Assembly (NCBI GenBank): GCA_947303105.1
Contig: CAMYXQ010000050.1
Span: forward strand, 1-6,528
Length of the DNA stretch: 6,528 nucleotides
Source of the DNA: an uncultured Caryophanales bacterium
GTDB taxonomy: Bacteria > Bacillota_I > Bacilli_A > RFN20 > CAG-826
Reading direction: 5' to 3'
A program made the position numbers and the translations under genes. The notes under the pieces were generated by a model that was not told the DNA's origin, made no database searches, and was given only the letters and a program-made list of their open reading frames with translations. Of the stretch, positions 5,661-6,528 are shown piece by piece (position 1 is the stretch's first letter; the number at the start of each line of letters is the position of its first letter).

Positions 5661-5667
5661 CATGTTT

Positions 5668-6528
5668 ATGGCCAACATCATCGATGATTTGAATTATCGC
5701 GGTCTGATTGAGCAATATAGCGATCAGGATAAGGTCCGTGAGATTTTGGATAAGAAGGCCACGATTTATTGCGGCTTCGATCCGAGCGCCGCTTCGATGC
5801 ACCTCGGCAATTTCGTCATGATCAGCCTCTTGATGCGTCTCCAGCGGGCCGGCCACAAAATCATCGCCGTCGTCGGCGGTGCGACCGGCATGATCGGCGA
5901 CCCTTCCGGCAAGAGCAAAGAACGGAACCTCCAAACCAAGGAAACTCTCTTTGCCAACACCGAATCGATCCGCAAACAACTTGAGCGTTTCTTGGATCTC
6001 TCCGACCCGGAAAAAGGCGAGATCATCAACAACTACGACTGGTTCGGCGAGATGCCGGTTTTGGACTTTTTGCGGGATTATGGCAAGTATTTTTCGATTT
6101 CTTACATGCTCAGCAAGGAAATCGTCTCCTCCCGTTTGGAAGCCGGAATCTCCTTCACCGAGTTCTCCTATCAGATCCTCCAGGCCGTCGACTTCTACAA
6201 GCTTCATCATGAGAAGGGCGTCGATATCCAAATCGGCGGCAACGACCAGTGGGGCAATCTCACCAGCGGTCTGGAACTCATCCGCAAGATCGATGGCATC
6301 GACGAAGTCGCCGAAGCGATGACTTGCCGCCTCATCACCCGCAGCGATGGCAAGAAATTCGGCAAGTCGGAGAAAGGGGCTTTGTTCCTCGATCCCGAAC
6401 TCACCTCGCCTTATGCTCTCTATCAGTTCTTCATGAACACGACCGACGAAGACGCGGTCCGTTATATCAAAGTCTTCACCTTCCTTGAGCGCGAAGAAAT
6501 CGAGGATATCGCCCGCGAGCATATCGCC
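5668..6528 (+). CDS. tyrS: Tyrosyl-tRNA synthetase, N-terminal 287 codons (partial)
   Basis: The gene runs off the window end; the full enzyme is usually about 410-420 residues, so the anticodon-binding and C-terminal S4-like domains are missing here. It activates tyrosine with ATP and charges tRNA-Tyr in the cytoplasm. The class I HIGH motif appears as HLGN at 45-48 and KMSKS as KFGKS at 230-234, numbers that coincide with Geobacillus stearothermophilus TyrRS. Tyrosine-site residues are present: Y34 and D38 (YCGFDP), D78 (GDPSGK), Y168, Q172 and D175 (YQILQAVD), and Q194 (NDQWGN). The eukaryote-like TyrZ type is unlikely given these motifs and spacing. It follows the CcpA-like gene by 81 nt, with a terminator and its own promoter between them, so it appears to be transcribed separately. 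No T-box leader is visible. Confidence 0.97.
   Translation, partial: MANIIDDLNYRGLIEQYSDQDKVREILDKKATIYCGFDPSAASMHLGNFVMISLLMRLQRAGHKIIAVVGGATGMIGDPSGKSKERNLQTKETLFANTESIRKQLERFLDLSDPEKGEIINNYDWFGEMPVLDFLRDYGKYFSISYMLSKEIVSSRLEAGISFTEFSYQILQAVDFYKLHHEKGVDIQIGGNDQWGNLTSGLELIRKIDGIDEVAEAMTCRLITRSDGKKFGKSEKGALFLDPELTSPYALYQFFMNTTDEDAVRYIKVFTFLEREEIEDIAREHIA

Noticed and set aside
4825..6522. A 565-codon open frame on the minus strand across the regulator and tyrS genes
   Set aside because: Its codons lie in exact register with those of ccpA and tyrS, so it stays open simply because the sense genes avoid TTA, CTA and TCA. The sense-strand products have clear family motifs; the antisense product has none and no ribosome site was recognised.

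Overview
The window looks like chromosomal housekeeping DNA from a member of the Firmicutes/Bacilli, possibly an Erysipelotrichia- or Mollicutes-related gut lineage. The gene content fits this: type III pantothenate kinase, an ECF-transporter S component, PepV, TrmB, YtpR, a CcpA-like regulator and TyrS. Shine-Dalgarno sites are strong (AAGGAGG, AAAGGAGG) and terminators have T-tracts. In Bacillus the homologues ytpR, trmB, ccpA and tyrS lie in one broad chromosomal region, so part of this order seems ancestral. Third codon positions favour C and G. TGA is used as a real stop (coaX, pepV, ytpR, pncB), which argues against the Mycoplasma-type code. The lineage assignment is inference.

Positions 1-4545 look like one rightward operon: the end of a pantothenate kinase (coaX), an ECF S component (probably pantothenate), the dipeptidase PepV, the tRNA m7G46 methyltransferase TrmB, a YtpR-like protein and nicotinate phosphoribosyltransferase (PncB). 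Gaps are 2, 3 and 10 nt, and two junctions overlap or nearly overlap (ATGA). A hairpin with a T-tract follows pncB. The theme is salvage: pantothenate to CoA, nicotinate to NAD, dipeptides to amino acids, with tRNA-related functions between them.

Positions 4448-4584 are the only sizeable regulatory spacer. It holds three 10-bp-phased T-tracts, a 12-bp palindrome, and the terminator hairpin. The tip of that hairpin is a perfect 16-bp palindrome that matches the CcpA operator (cre) consensus except at its central CG. Directly downstream is a LacI/GalR regulator that resembles CcpA but lacks two residues of the HPr-Ser-P contact signature.

Positions 5587-6528 hold a second terminator, a likely extended -10 promoter, and the first 287 codons of tyrosyl-tRNA synthetase, cut by the window end. 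No T-box leader fits in the 81-nt gap before tyrS.

I found no mobile elements, CRISPR arrays, RNA genes or phage genes. I see no clear undescribed multi-gene system. The most interesting point is the pairing of a variant CcpA with a cre-like palindrome nested in the terminator upstream of its own gene.
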